Of a stretch of 64,000 nucleotides of DNA, positions 16,962 through 26,213 are shown in pieces; position 1 is the stretch's first letter, and the number at the start of each line of letters is the position of its first letter. The notes beneath the pieces were generated by a model. The model was given only the letters and a program-made list of their open reading frames with translations. It had not been told where the DNA came from and did not search any database. The position numbers and the translations under genes were made by a program. Where the stretch lies: assembly GCF_029510815.1 (NCBI RefSeq), contig NZ_CP120360.1, positions 1,178,001-1,242,000 on the forward strand. The letters run 5' to 3'. This DNA is from Janibacter sp. DB-40 (GTDB taxonomy: Bacteria > Actinomycetota > Actinomycetes > Actinomycetales > Dermatophilaceae).

Positions 16962-18608
16962 ATGTTCGAGGATGAGATGGCCATGGTGGAAGAGTCCTTC
17001 CGAGGACTGGGCAACGCCCGCGAGAGGGTGAGCGCACGCGGCGGGCGTGCCGACGAGCAGACTCTGACGCGGGCGCTCGAGACCACGGAGCGGCTCAGAC
17101 GGGCAGCCGATGCCCTGGAGCTCTCGGTGATCGGACAGGCCGTGCGGTGGGGTGAAGAGCGCGGGCCGGACGGGATCTATCGCGCCGTGCACCTCGATGA
17201 GGGTGAGGTCGCGGAGTTCGCCGTCGAGGCCGTCGGCGTCACCTTGCGGGCCAGCACCTATGAAGCCAGAGGACGATGCGACCTTGCGGCTCGTGCGGTC
17301 ACCGACCTGCGCGAGCTCGCCGATCTCATCGCCGACGGACGACTCCGGGAGCGGGCCATGGGTGTCGTCGCCAAGGAGACCCGCCTTGCCGAGCCCCACG
17401 CCGTGGCAGAGGTGGTCGCCCATCTCATGGCACCGATGCGTGGCCGACCCGACTCGATCCGCATCGTCGAGCTGGAGGAGCGCGAGATCCGCAAGGCCTG
17501 CCGTCGCATTCTGCAACGGGTCCAGCCCGACCTGCTGAGTGGCGAGAGCCAGCGCAACCGCCGCGAGCAGCTGGAGGCCCGCTTCAGCGCCGGCCCTGTC
17601 GGCACCACGGATCTGCACGCGACCCTTCCCAGCGAGCTCGCACTGACCCTGAAGTCCGCCATCGACGAGGCCGCAAAGCAACGTCTCGGTGACGACCCCG
17701 ACCTCACCGCCGGGGCAGCCCGCGCTTTGGGCCTGGTCGACCTCGCCCTGCGCGGGGTCGAGGTCACCGCCCACGTCAGAGTCGGTATCCCCGTCATCAC
17801 CTCCGCTGCCTCGCGTCTCGCGTTCGCCCCCTACGAGGGGGGCGAAGGGGGTGGTGGTCGTGGCAGCCTGGGCCAGGACCTGCACGGCCCCACTGCTCGC
17901 GAGGGCCGGCTCGTCACCGGCGACGGAGCCGACGCGGTGGAGGTGCTCGCGGAGGAGTGGGCTGGTGACGCTGTGAGCTCCCAGGTGCCGACCACGTTCG
18001 GCCCGGACGGACCCCCTTCGTGGATCAGCGGTTGCGACATCCCCGGCATCGGCTACATCCCGCCGGACGCCGTGGCCGCCCTCGTCAGCAATCTCGAGAC
18101 GAAGGTCTCCCGAGCGCTCCTCGACGCACGTACCGGCACCCTCGTCGAGACCTCCAACCCGCGCTACGTCATCACCGACTCGATGCGTGAGTTCGTCGCT
18201 GCCCGCGACGAGGTGTGCCGCATGTGGGGCTGCAACCGGCAGGCGTGGCGAGGTGCCCTGATGCACGCGGCCGATCTGGACCACGCGCGGCCGTGGCCCG
18301 AGGGTCCGTCCTCCCCGAGCAACCTCTCCGGTCTCTGCCGTCACCACCACCTGCTCAAGCATTCCGAGCGCTGGGCGCACGTGCTCCACCCCGACGGCAC
18401 CACCGAGTGGATCAGCCCCGGGGGCGTCTCCACAGTGACCTTCCCCGCCCAGTGGGTGCACACGGAGGACGAAGGGGGAGACCCCGCAGCTGTCACTTCG
18501 CCCCCTTGGGAGGGGGCGAACATCGACTGGCTGGATTCAGCCGTTGACGAGCTGCCGAAGGACAAGGTCGACGTCCTCGCCTCGCTACCCGAGGTGGTGC
18601 CCTTCTGA
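16962..18608 (+). CDS. DUF222 - HNH endonuclease-like (13E12 repeat family) protein
   Basis: A 548-residue protein. The large N-terminal helical DUF222 region (about residues 40-300, including ADLIADGRLRERAMGVV) is followed by an HNH module near residue 400: CRMWGCNRQ, LDHARPWPEGPSS, NLSGLCRHHHLLKH. The HNH metal-binding and catalytic residues (Cys pair, H, N, H-H-H) are all present. Such proteins occur in many copies in actinobacterial genomes, called the 13E12 family in mycobacteria; their biological role is not established. A low-complexity Gly stretch coincides with a GGCGAAGGGGG motif near 17841. ATG 16962 is chosen over upstream extensions that overlap the opposite gene. Confidence 0.88.
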   Translation: MFEDEMAMVEESFRGLGNARERVSARGGRADEQTLTRALETTERLRRAADALELSVIGQAVRWGEERGPDGIYRAVHLDEGEVAEFAVEAVGVTLRASTYEARGRCDLAARAVTDLRELADLIADGRLRERAMGVVAKETRLAEPHAVAEVVAHLMAPMRGRPDSIRIVELEEREIRKACRRILQRVQPDLLSGESQRNRREQLEARFSAGPVGTTDLHATLPSELALTLKSAIDEAAKQRLGDDPDLTAGAARALGLVDLALRGVEVTAHVRVGIPVITSAASRLAFAPYEGGEGGGGRGSLGQDLHGPTAREGRLVTGDGADAVEVLAEEWAGDAVSSQVPTTFGPDGPPSWISGCDIPGIGYIPPDAVAALVSNLETKVSRALLDARTGTLVETSNPRYVITDSMREFVAARDEVCRMWGCNRQAWRGALMHAADLDHARPWPEGPSSPSNLSGLCRHHHLLKHSERWAHVLHPDGTTEWISPGGVSTVTFPAQWVHTEDEGGDPAAVTSPPWEGANIDWLDSAVDELPKDKVDVLASLPEVVPF

Positions 18609-18668
18609 GTCACGGGACGACGCTCTGCCGAGGTGGAGGCTTCGGCATGGACACGGAGGTCCGTGCGA

Positions 18669-19445
18669 CTAGTCGGACTCCATGTTCGTGACAGTCGCCC
18701 GGGCGACCTTCTCCAAGGCCTTGCCTGAGCCGGTGGCTCCTCCGACACTCGCTTGGGACAAGGTCACGATGTTGTGCCCAGCACGGATTGCGACCATGTC
18801 GAGACCGACGGCCATCCCCTCGGATTCCCCGGACATCCGGATCGCAGCGGACTCCTCACCCAGATTCGGGAACGACAGGCTGGAGACCTTGAAGGTCGTT
18901 GCCGTGCCGTCCTCGGTAGAGGTGAACTTCGAGCAGGTGGAGAGGGCATCGAGGAACTTCGTGAAGCTGTCCTCGGGAACGTCATCCGAGAAGGAGTTGA
19001 TTTCCACCCCCAGGAAGGGGCCAAGCATCCCAGCGGTGTAGGTCTGGGAGGCCTCTCCGGTCGGGTCCTGATCCTGCTCTTCGGAGAGATCATCCATGAT
19101 CGTCTGGCATTTGGCCGGTTCGATCGTTTCTTCCGATTCCGAGTCCGACTCGGAATCGTCATTGAGGGTGTTTTCGGGATCCACGCTCCACCCGGTGGGG
19201 AGCGCGGAGACCGGCGGCAGGGCTGCTTTGGCCTCCTCGTTCGTCAGTTCCCGACCGACAGTGTCCAGCTCGACCTCTTCGGTCTCCGAGCTGTCCTCCT
19301 GTGCACCTTCACCAGTCTCGGCAGAGGACTCCCCGACGGTCCCTGCCCGTTCGGGTGGGGAGTCGCCGCAACCTGCGAGCGCCACTGAGGCGACCAGGGC
19401 TACGGCGTATGCGTGCAGTCGTGTCCGTCGAACGACGTCGATCAT
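18669..19445 (-). CDS. Secreted lipoprotein, unknown function
   Basis: A 258-residue protein with a lipoprotein signal peptide: basic start, hydrophobic core AVALVASVALAGC and lipobox LAGC (Cys about residue 25). It then has a long Glu/Ser/Asp-rich linker (about 30-65) and a globular domain with CQTIMDDLSEEQ and a later Cys (LSTCSKF), a pair suited to a disulfide. The layout resembles PknH-type extracellular sensor-domain lipoproteins of actinobacteria, but I cannot assign it firmly. The acidic linker includes a DSESDSESEET low-complexity run. It is transcribed away from the NERD-helicase gene. Confidence 0.75.
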   Translation of the reverse strand: MIDVVRRTRLHAYAVALVASVALAGCGDSPPERAGTVGESSAETGEGAQEDSSETEEVELDTVGRELTNEEAKAALPPVSALPTGWSVDPENTLNDDSESDSESEETIEPAKCQTIMDDLSEEQDQDPTGEASQTYTAGMLGPFLGVEINSFSDDVPEDSFTKFLDALSTCSKFTSTEDGTATTFKVSSLSFPNLGEESAAIRMSGESEGMAVGLDMVAIRAGHNIVTLSQASVGGATGSGKALEKVARATVTNMESD

Positions 19446-19629
19446 GTGGTTCCAACTCCCCCGAGTGGCCGCCATTGGCGGAGGCGTAGACGGCTTCTGC
19501 CGCCACGGCCAAGATGCACGTCCCCAGTCGGTTCCTCCCATGGAATCCCATGAACCGTAAGGGTTTCGTTGTAATCCACAACGGTCTCAGCGCGGGTGCC
19601 AACAGAGGGTCGTCGGTACGTTCTTGCAC

Positions 19630-21324
19630 ATGGCACCGCTGCTGATCCCGGAGGACCCACGCTTCACGACCGACTCCGAGCGGGTGGTGTGGGAACGGCT
19701 GCGGGACACCCTTCGCCCCGAGGACACGCTGATCGCCAACCTGCGGTTCACCGACACCCGCAAGGACCACGAGGCCGACCTGGTCGTCGTCATGCCCGAT
19801 GCCGGCGTGGTGGTCGTGGAGGTCAAGGGGGCCGGCGTACGCGTCGAGGACGGCAAGTGGAGCATCAAGCGCAACGGCAAGCGGAAGGGGATCGACCCGG
19901 TCGCACAGGCCCGCGACGCCAAGTACGCCCTCCGCGCCTACATCGACTCCGACCGGCGCTGGGCGCATTCCTCCAGGAGCACGGTGCGGTTCGCGCACGC
20001 GGTCGTCACCCCCTTCGCCGACCTCGGTCTGGGCTTCGACCTACCCGACTGCCCCCGGTGGATGATCCACGACCGGGGTGACCTGCCCCGTCTCGCCGAG
20101 CGACTGGCGGACATACCCCTCGGCTTCGAGACCCACATGCGCATCCCGACGGAGGACGACTGCGCGGTGATCGTCGACATCCTCACCGCCCGCGGGACCG
20201 ACGCCGTCCCGTCCGTCACCGACGAGGCCGAGGAGCGCCAGCACCGCGCCGACCGCCTCACCGAGGAGCAGAGCCAGATCCTGCGCGTCACCCGACTGCT
20301 GCGCCGTGTGGAGATCCGCGGCGGCGCCGGCAGCGGCAAGACGGTCCTCGCCCTCACCCAGGCCCGACAGCTCGCGGCCGGTCGCGACGGACGACCCGCC
20401 GAGCGCGTCGCACTGCTCTGCTACTCGATCGGGCTGGCCACCCACTTCGCGCGCGAGGTCGCGACGTGGCCGCACCGCCAGCGTCCCTCCTTCGTCGGCA
20501 CCTTCGAGGACCTGGCCAACCTCTGGGGGCTGCCCTCCGGCTCGCGGGACGACCCCGACTACTGGGAGGAGACCCTCCCTCTGCTCATGGCCGAGCGTGC
20601 CGAGCAGCTGCCGCCGGGGGAGCGCTACGACTCCTTCGTCGTCGACGAGGCGCAGGACTTCGCCGAGTCGTGGTGGCGTCCGATCGTTGCCGCGCTGACC
20701 GACGAGAGCGAGGGCGGCCTCTTCATCTACAGCGACGAGAACCAGCGCCTGTTCAACCGGTTCGGCCGGCCCCCTGTCCCGCTCGTGCCCCTCGTGCTCG
20801 ACCACAACCTGCGCAACACCAAGCAGATCGCCGAGGTCTTCAAGCCCCTCGCGCCGTTGCGGATGCGGCTCGAGGGCGGCGACGGTCCCGACGTCACCTT
20901 CATCCCCGCGAGCCCCGGTGACGCGGTCGGTCGGGCCGACGACCAGGTGGACCTGCTCATCGACGAGGGGTGGGAGCCCGGGCACATCGCGCTCCTGACC
21001 ACCGGCCACCGCCACCCCGTGCAGGTCGAGCGCCAGGAGGAGCTCGGGCAGGCCGGGTACTGGCGCACCTTCTGGGAGGACGAGGACGTCTTCTTCGGTC
21101 ACGTCCTCGGGGCGAAGGGGATGGAGCGCCGCGTCGTCGTGCTGTGCATCAACGAGGACGGTACGCGGGAGCGGTTCCGCGAGCGGCTCTACGTCGGCCT
21201 GTCCCGGGCCACCGACCGACTCGTCGTCGTGGGCGACCCGACGGCCATCACGCACGCGGGCGAGCAGGTGGCCACGACCCTGCTCGATGCGGTGGATACA
21301 GTCGCCGCAGCACCGCACCAGTAG
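19630..21324 (+). CDS. NERD - UvrD-like (SF1) helicase fusion
   Basis: A 564-residue protein. The N-terminal NERD domain (about residues 15-130) shows HEADLVVVMPDAGVVVVEVK with the D...ExK nuclease-like core. The C-terminal part (about 215-550) is a superfamily I helicase/ATPase: IRGGAGSGKTVLALTQA (Walker A), FVVDEAQDF (Walker B), YSDENQRLF (motif III-like), HNLRNT (motif IV) and LYVGLSRATDRL (motif VI). The fusion suggests coupled DNA unwinding and cleavage, such as in repair or defence; the substrate is unknown. ATG 19630 is used, with an in-frame TTG 6 bp upstream as an alternative; neither has a clear SD. It is the second NERD gene within 4 kb. Confidence 0.85.
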   Translation: MAPLLIPEDPRFTTDSERVVWERLRDTLRPEDTLIANLRFTDTRKDHEADLVVVMPDAGVVVVEVKGAGVRVEDGKWSIKRNGKRKGIDPVAQARDAKYALRAYIDSDRRWAHSSRSTVRFAHAVVTPFADLGLGFDLPDCPRWMIHDRGDLPRLAERLADIPLGFETHMRIPTEDDCAVIVDILTARGTDAVPSVTDEAEERQHRADRLTEEQSQILRVTRLLRRVEIRGGAGSGKTVLALTQARQLAAGRDGRPAERVALLCYSIGLATHFAREVATWPHRQRPSFVGTFEDLANLWGLPSGSRDDPDYWEETLPLLMAERAEQLPPGERYDSFVVDEAQDFAESWWRPIVAALTDESEGGLFIYSDENQRLFNRFGRPPVPLVPLVLDHNLRNTKQIAEVFKPLAPLRMRLEGGDGPDVTFIPASPGDAVGRADDQVDLLIDEGWEPGHIALLTTGHRHPVQVERQEELGQAGYWRTFWEDEDVFFGHVLGAKGMERRVVVLCINEDGTRERFRERLYVGLSRATDRLVVVGDPTAITHAGEQVATTLLDAVDTVAAAPHQ

Positions 21325-21342
21325 ACAGGGGAGTAGGGGATC

Positions 21343-21801
21343 GTGAACGAGCACGCACCGGGTTGGTACGACCACGAGGGGGAGCGCCGCTACTGGGACG
21401 GCCAGCGGTGGACGCACTCCACGTCGGTGCCGCAGATCCCGGCCCCGGGCACGCCGCCGCACGGGCAGGTCCCGCCACCACCGCCCTACGGCCAGCCGGG
21501 TGCCTACGGCGGCCAGGCGCCCCCCTTCGCTGGCATGCCGATCGCGCGCAAGGAGCCGGCGCTGTCGCTGCTGGCCTCCTTCTTCGTCCCCGGCGTCGGC
21601 CAGATGATCAACGGCGACACCGGGCCGGGTCTGGCCTTCCTCAGCGCCTACCTCGGCGGCCTCGTCGCGGTCATCTGCCTGGGGTGGATCCTCATCGGGT
21701 TCTTCGGCATCCCGGTCGCCATCGGCGCGTGGATCTGGTCGATGATCGACGCCTACCAGGGCGCGGTGCGGTTCAACCAGCGAGCCGGGTACCCCGGCTG
21801 A
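21343..21801 (+). CDS. DUF2510 membrane protein with TM2-like domain
   Basis: A 152-residue protein. The N-terminal DUF2510 motif GWYDHEGERRYWDGQRWT is followed by a Pro/Gly/Tyr-rich linker and two or three hydrophobic segments (about residues 79-150). These include FFVPGVGQMINGD and GIPVAIGAWIWSMIDAY, as in TM2 domains. The function is unknown. GTG 21343 is preceded by GGGGAG and lies 18 bp after the NERD-helicase stop, so the two may be co-transcribed. A hairpin follows immediately. Confidence 0.82.
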   Translation: MNEHAPGWYDHEGERRYWDGQRWTHSTSVPQIPAPGTPPHGQVPPPPPYGQPGAYGGQAPPFAGMPIARKEPALSLLASFFVPGVGQMINGDTGPGLAFLSAYLGGLVAVICLGWILIGFFGIPVAIGAWIWSMIDAYQGAVRFNQRAGYPG

Positions 21802-21823
21802 CCCGACCGGCGCGCCGGTCGGG
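21802..21823. terminator. Bidirectional hairpin terminator
   Basis: A perfect 9-bp stem (CCCGACCGG / CCGGTCGGG) with loop CGCG lies between the DUF2510 stop and the convergent sdaA stop. Confidence 0.78.
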
Positions 21824-21828
21824 CGCCG

Positions 21829-23205
21829 TCAGCACTCGATGACGTTGACGGCCAGACCGCCGCGCGCGGTCTCCTTGTACTTCACCTTCATGTCCCGACC
21901 CGTGTCCCGCATGGTCTTGACGACCTTGTCGAGGGAGACGATGTGCGAGCCGTCCCCGCGAAGGGCGGTGCGCGCCGCCGTGATCGCCTTCACCGAGGCG
22001 ACCGCGTTGCGCTCGATGCACGGGATCTGCACGAGCCCGCCGACGGGGTCACAGGTCAGGCCGAGGTTGTGCTCCATGCCGATCTCCGCGGCGTTCTCCA
22101 CCTGGGCGGCCGAGCCGCCGAGGACCGCGGCCATCGCACCGGCGGCCATCGAGCAGGCCGAGCCGACCTCGCCCTGGCAGCCGACCTCGGCGCCGGAGAT
22201 CGAGGCGTTCTCCTTGTAGACCACGCCGATCGCGGCCGCGGTGAGCAGGAAGCGCACGATGCCGTCGTCGTCGGCGCCGGGCACGAAGTCGACGTAGTAG
22301 CGCAGCACCGCGGGGATGATGCCCGCCGCGCCGTTGGTCGGGGCGGTGACGACGCGCCCGCCGGCGGCGTTCTCCTCGTTGACCGCGAGGGCGTAGAGCG
22401 TCAGCCAGTCCATGCCGCGCAGCGGGTCCTCGTTGTTGGCGCCCTCGGCGCGCAGCCGGCGGTACAGCTCGGGCGCGCGTCGGCGGACCTTGAGGCCACC
22501 GGGCAGCACGCCCTCGCTGCGCACGCCGTTGTCGATGCACTCCTGCATCACCGACCAGATGTGCAGCAGCTCGGCACGCACCTCCTCCTCGGTGCGCCAG
22601 GACTTCTCGTTCTCCAGCATCACCTGGGCGATGGACAACCCGGTCTCCTCGCAGATCGCGAGCAGCTGGTCACCGGTGGTGAAGGGGTGGGCGACCGGGG
22701 TCGTGTCGGCGACGACCTTCGTCGAGCCCGACGCGTCCTCGCCGACGACGAAGCCGCCGCCGACGGAGTAGTACGTGTGGCTGCTGATCGGCTCCTCGCC
22801 CTCGCCCCACGCGGTGAAGGTCATGCCGTTGGGGTGCAGCGGCAGGGTCTTGCGCCGGTGCAGCACGAGGTCCTCCGCGTCGTCGAAGGCGATCTCGTGC
22901 TCACCGAGGAGGGGGAGTCGTCCCGAGTCCCGGATCCGGCTCAGCGTCCCGGTGACCGAGCGCGGGTCACACACCTCAGGGCGCTCGCCGGAGAGACCGA
23001 GAAGAACGGCCGTGTTGGAGCCGTGGCCGTGGCCGGTCGCGCCGAGCGAGCCGAAGAGCTCGCCCTTGACCCGGCGGACCTGGTCGAGGACGCCCTCGTC
23101 GCGCAGGGTCTCGCCGAAGGTCACCGCCGCCCGCATGGGGCCGACGGTGTGCGAGCTCGACGGGCCGATGCCGATCGAGAAGAGGTCGAAGACACTGAGT
23201 GCCAC
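21829..23205 (-). CDS. sdaA: L-serine ammonia-lyase (iron-sulfur type)
   Basis: It deaminates L-serine to pyruvate and ammonia using a [4Fe-4S] cluster. The 458-residue single-chain enzyme has the beta-domain start [20 protein letters not shown] and the cluster cysteines in [18 protein letters not shown] and [22 protein letters not shown] 23205 follows AGGAG at 9 bp and gives the usual M-x-x-S-V-F-D-L-F start; the in-frame GTG at 23238 is less likely. It is monocistronic by context, with divergent neighbour 23392 and a convergent hairpin at its 3' end. Confidence 0.95.
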   Translation of the reverse strand: MALSVFDLFSIGIGPSSSHTVGPMRAAVTFGETLRDEGVLDQVRRVKGELFGSLGATGHGHGSNTAVLLGLSGERPEVCDPRSVTGTLSRIRDSGRLPLLGEHEIAFDDAEDLVLHRRKTLPLHPNGMTFTAWGEGEEPISSHTYYSVGGGFVVGEDASGSTKVVADTTPVAHPFTTGDQLLAICEETGLSIAQVMLENEKSWRTEEEVRAELLHIWSVMQECIDNGVRSEGVLPGGLKVRRRAPELYRRLRAEGANNEDPLRGMDWLTLYALAVNEENAAGGRVVTAPTNGAAGIIPAVLRYYVDFVPGADDDGIVRFLLTAAAIGVVYKENASISGAEVGCQGEVGSACSMAAGAMAAVLGGSAAQVENAAEIGMEHNLGLTCDPVGGLVQIPCIERNAVASVKAITAARTALRGDGSHIVSLDKVVKTMRDTGRDMKVKYKETARGGLAVNVIEC

Positions 23206-23391
23206 GGAAGTTGACTCCTGGGTGCTCGGGTTGGGCACGGACGGCCGTCGCCATGGGTGGACGACGTGCCGCTCATCACATTACCTGCGCCGGCTGAGCG
23301 CGAACGTGCCCCGAAGCGCGAGGGAGGAGCCGCGACGGGCTCTGTGGAAAAGCTCGCGGCGCGTCCGCCCGACGTGGCCATGATGAAGGGC

Positions 23392-23823
23392 ATGACATTC
23401 GAAGACCTGCCCGGTGACTGGCCCACCCGACCCCTGACCGACACCACCGTCGCACCCGACGTCGTCGACCTCGTCGTGCGCGAGAGCGACCGCGAGGGCG
23501 GGTGCCTGAGCCTCCTGCTGTGCGGCGATGACCACCGCATGCTCCAACCGGTGACGATCACCGACCTCGCCGGTGAGCCGCACGTCCGTCACCGCGAACC
23601 CTTCGACTCCTTCCTCGGCCACCTGGGCAGCGAGCTCGGCGGGATCGTCGTCGCCGTCGGTCGGCCCGGTGGACTCCAGCCCGACGACGAGGCGCGTGCC
23701 TGGCACGAGGCGGCGATCGCCTCCTGCCGCGAGCACGGGGTGCCGCTCCTGGGCACCTACCTCGCCACCGCGCACGGCGTCGTCGAGATGCCGGTGTGGG
23801 ACGAGCTGCGGGCCGCGGGTTAG
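23392..23823 (+). CDS. Hypothetical protein (143 aa)
   Basis: Not recognised. A soluble, acidic protein with mixed alpha/beta character: LPGDWPTRPLTDTTVAPDVV, then LVVRESDREGGCLSLLLCG, GGIVVAVGRPGGLQPDD and AWHEAAIASCREHGV. The middle and C-terminal parts read like a conserved domain (DLVV ... GG-x-LSLLLC ... LGTYLATAHGVVEMP). ATG 23392 is chosen; in-frame ATGs at 23380 and 23383 are alternatives, and a CATGAT box upstream could support a leaderless start. Its stop overlaps the convergent carboxyltransferase stop by 4 bp. Confidence 0.65.
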   Translation: MTFEDLPGDWPTRPLTDTTVAPDVVDLVVRESDREGGCLSLLLCGDDHRMLQPVTITDLAGEPHVRHREPFDSFLGHLGSELGGIVVAVGRPGGLQPDDEARAWHEAAIASCREHGVPLLGTYLATAHGVVEMPVWDELRAAG

Positions 23824-25325
23824 AGCTGCCCGTTGATCTGCTCGGTGATCGCGGTGCCGATGCCCGAGGCGAAGCCCTCCGGGTCCTCGTGCGCGGCGGG
23901 TGACTCCGGCACGATCACGTCGACGAGCCCGTCCTGCAGCATCTGGGCGGCACCCACCCGCTGCCGGGCCGCGAGCAGGGGAGCGTGGGCGGTGTCCTTG
24001 TACAGGATCGCGCTCGCACCCTCCGGCGGCAGCGGCGACAGCCAGGCATTGCTCGAGGCGATGACCCGCCGGGCGGGCAGCATCGCCAGGGCGCCACCGC
24101 CCGTGCCCTCGCCGAGCAGCACCGAGACGCTCGGCACGGTCAGCGCGGTCATGTCCGCGATGGAGCGGGCGATCTCGCCGGCCAGCGCGCCCTCCTCCGC
24201 GTGGGGGGAGAGGTCCGCGCCGGGGGTGTCGATGACGGTGACGAGCGGCAGCCCGAGCTCGGTGGCCATCCGCATCCCGCGCCGGGCCTCGCGCAGCGCG
24301 GCCGGGCCCATCGACTCGGAGACCTGGTAGCGCCGGTCCTGCCCGACGAGCACGCACGAGCGTCCCCCGAAGGACGCCAGCGCCAGCATCACGCCCTTGT
24401 CCAGCTCCCCGTAGCCGGTGCCGTTGAGCGGGATGACGTCGTCGGCGGCGTACCGCAGCAGCTCGCGCACGCCGGGCCGGTCGTCCCGCCGGGTCACCGT
24501 GATCGCCGACCAGAGCGCGTCGACCTCCTCCTGCGTCGGCTCCGGCCGGGAGACGAAGGGGGTGACCCGCCAGACCAGGTCCTCCCCGTCTGCCGCGGGG
24601 GAGCCGGGGGAGGCGTCGCGCGCCTGCGGGTGCGTGTGCCCCTCGGTCGTCGCGGACAGCAGCGTCAGCGCGCGCGAGGCGATCCCGGCGAGCTGGTCGG
24701 TGGGCACGACGGCGTCGACGATGCCCTTGTCGACGAGGTTCTCCGCGAGCTGCACCCCCTCCGGGAAGGGCTGGCCGTTGACCGTCTCGTAGACGACCGG
24801 GCCGAGGAAGCCGATGAGGGCCTCCGGCTCGGCGATCGTCATGTGCCCCAGGGACCCCCATGACGCGAAGACCCCGCCGGTCGTGGGGTGGCGCAGGTAG
24901 ACGAGGTAGGGCAGGCCCGCCGCCTTGTGCGCGACGACGGCCGCGGAGATGTCGACCATCGTCACGAAGGCCGGAGTGCCCTCCTGCATGCGCGTGCCGC
25001 CGCTGGCGGTCGCCGCGATGAGGGGGAGGCGCTCGGTCGTGGCCCGACGGACCGCGGCGACGATCCGACCGGCGGCGGCCCGGCCGATCGAGCCCGCGAG
25101 GAAGCGGAACTCCCCGACGATCAGTGCGGCGTCGTGGCCGTGGATCCGGGCCGAGCCGGTGAGCACCGACTCGTCGGTCCCGGCCCGCTCGGCGGCGCGG
25201 TCGAGCGTGTCGAGGTACGTCTCGTCCAGGCCGTCGAGATCGAGGGACTCGTCCCAGGAGACGAAGGTGCCCTCGTCGACGACCGTGTCGATCAGCTCGT
25301 GGGCAGTCAGGCGACGCGAACTCAT
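23820..25325 (-). CDS. Fused acetyl/acyl-CoA carboxylase carboxyltransferase (AccD-AccA)
   Basis: A 501-residue fusion of beta-like (about 1-245) and alpha-like (about 260-501) carboxyltransferase halves, which transfer carboxyl from biotin to acetyl-CoA or another acyl-CoA. The beta half shows LTGSARIHGHDAALIV, TASGGTRMQEG and the oxyanion-hole region. The alpha half shows VTVIDTPGADLSPHAEEGAL and GEGTGGGALAML. Unlike E. coli AccD there is no N-terminal CxxC zinc ribbon; only one Cys is present in the whole chain. Starts at ATG 25325. It stands alone, without a biotin carboxylase/BCCP gene nearby. Substrate choice (acetyl versus other acyl-CoA) cannot be decided here. Confidence 0.9.
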   Translation of the reverse strand: MSSRRLTAHELIDTVVDEGTFVSWDESLDLDGLDETYLDTLDRAAERAGTDESVLTGSARIHGHDAALIVGEFRFLAGSIGRAAAGRIVAAVRRATTERLPLIAATASGGTRMQEGTPAFVTMVDISAAVVAHKAAGLPYLVYLRHPTTGGVFASWGSLGHMTIAEPEALIGFLGPVVYETVNGQPFPEGVQLAENLVDKGIVDAVVPTDQLAGIASRALTLLSATTEGHTHPQARDASPGSPAADGEDLVWRVTPFVSRPEPTQEEVDALWSAITVTRRDDRPGVRELLRYAADDVIPLNGTGYGELDKGVMLALASFGGRSCVLVGQDRRYQVSESMGPAALREARRGMRMATELGLPLVTVIDTPGADLSPHAEEGALAGEIARSIADMTALTVPSVSVLLGEGTGGGALAMLPARRVIASSNAWLSPLPPEGASAILYKDTAHAPLLAARQRVGAAQMLQDGLVDVIVPESPAAHEDPEGFASGIGTAITEQINGQL

Positions 25326-25366
25326 GCCGTGATCGTCCCAGTCCCGCCGCTCGGTAACCTTGCGCC

Positions 25367-25735
25367 GTGCTTGTGCCCTTGACCACTGTCGTGATCGTGG
25401 CCGTCGGCGTGCTCGGGGTGATGGCCCTCGTCTACATGCTGATCAACCGCCTCGTCGACGACGCCATGCTGCTCGTGACCGCCGTCGTCGAGCTGTCCCT
25501 GCTCGTCCTCGTCGTCGCCAGCGCGATCGCGCAGGGGGCGGTGACTGGCACGGGGCAGGGCGCGACGATGCTCGCGTACGCGCTGACGCTGCCAATCATC
25601 CCACCGGTCGTCGTCTTCATCGCGCTGAAGGAGAAGACCCGCTGGGCCATGGGCGTGGTCATCGCCGGCGCCTTCACCGTCGGTGTCATGGCCTACCGCA
25701 TCCTGCAGATCTGGGACGTCCATGGCCCCGCCTGA
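25367..25735 (+). CDS. Small four-helix membrane protein
   Basis: 122 residues, almost entirely hydrophobic, with four predicted membrane segments (about 4-24, 33-54, 66-87, 93-112). Not recognised by motif. A TAACCT box (25354-25359) at leaderless spacing from GTG 25367 supports the start. It overlaps the next membrane gene by 14 bp, so the two are probably co-translated and may form a complex. It is divergent from the carboxyltransferase gene. Confidence 0.72.
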   Translation: MLVPLTTVVIVAVGVLGVMALVYMLINRLVDDAMLLVTAVVELSLLVLVVASAIAQGAVTGTGQGATMLAYALTLPIIPPVVVFIALKEKTRWAMGVVIAGAFTVGVMAYRILQIWDVHGPA

Positions 25736-26141
25736 CGTGCCGACCGGCACCGGCCCGGGGCGGGTCGTCGTCGCCGTCTACGCCGTGCTCGCGCTCGCCG
25801 CGACCGGCCGCTCGGTCCTGCAGCTGACCCAGTACCTCGACCGGGCGCCGCTGGCGTACCTGCTCTCCGCGCTCGCGGCGGTGATCTACATCGTCGCGAC
25901 CGTTGCCCTGGCGAAGGGGGGACGCACCGGCGCCCGGGTCGCCACCGGGGCGATCCTCGTCGAGGCCGTCGGGGTGCTCACCGTGGGCACCCTGTCCTAC
26001 CTCGTGCCCGAGCTCTTCCCGGACAAGACCGTCTGGTCCCACTACGGAGCGGGCTATGCCTACGCGCCGCTCGTCCTCCCCTTCGTCGGGCTGTGGTGGA
26101 TCCGAAGGGTGCGACGGGCCCGCCGCAGCGCGGGGGACTGA
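25722..26141 (+). CDS. Small membrane protein, partner of the preceding gene
   Basis: 139 residues with four hydrophobic segments (about 14-32, 43-62, 70-95, 113-128) and a basic tail RRVRRARRSAG. A tyrosine/tryptophan-rich loop (LFPDKTVWSHYGAGYAY) lies between helices 3 and 4. The pattern matches actinobacterial integral membrane hypotheticals. ATG 25722 lies inside the end of the preceding gene. Function unknown. Confidence 0.75.
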   Translation: MAPPDVPTGTGPGRVVVAVYAVLALAATGRSVLQLTQYLDRAPLAYLLSALAAVIYIVATVALAKGGRTGARVATGAILVEAVGVLTVGTLSYLVPELFPDKTVWSHYGAGYAYAPLVLPFVGLWWIRRVRRARRSAGD

Positions 26142-26213
26142 CGGGGGACGCCCCCTTCGCCCGGGAGGTGAGACACCCTCCGCCGGACCACCGGCCGTCT
26201 CATATGCTCTGGG

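Noticed and set aside
16962..18608. DUF222-HNH protein as a mobile intron or homing endonuclease
   Set aside because: No intron or intein structure or flanking repeat is visible. It fits the dispersed 13E12 family instead.
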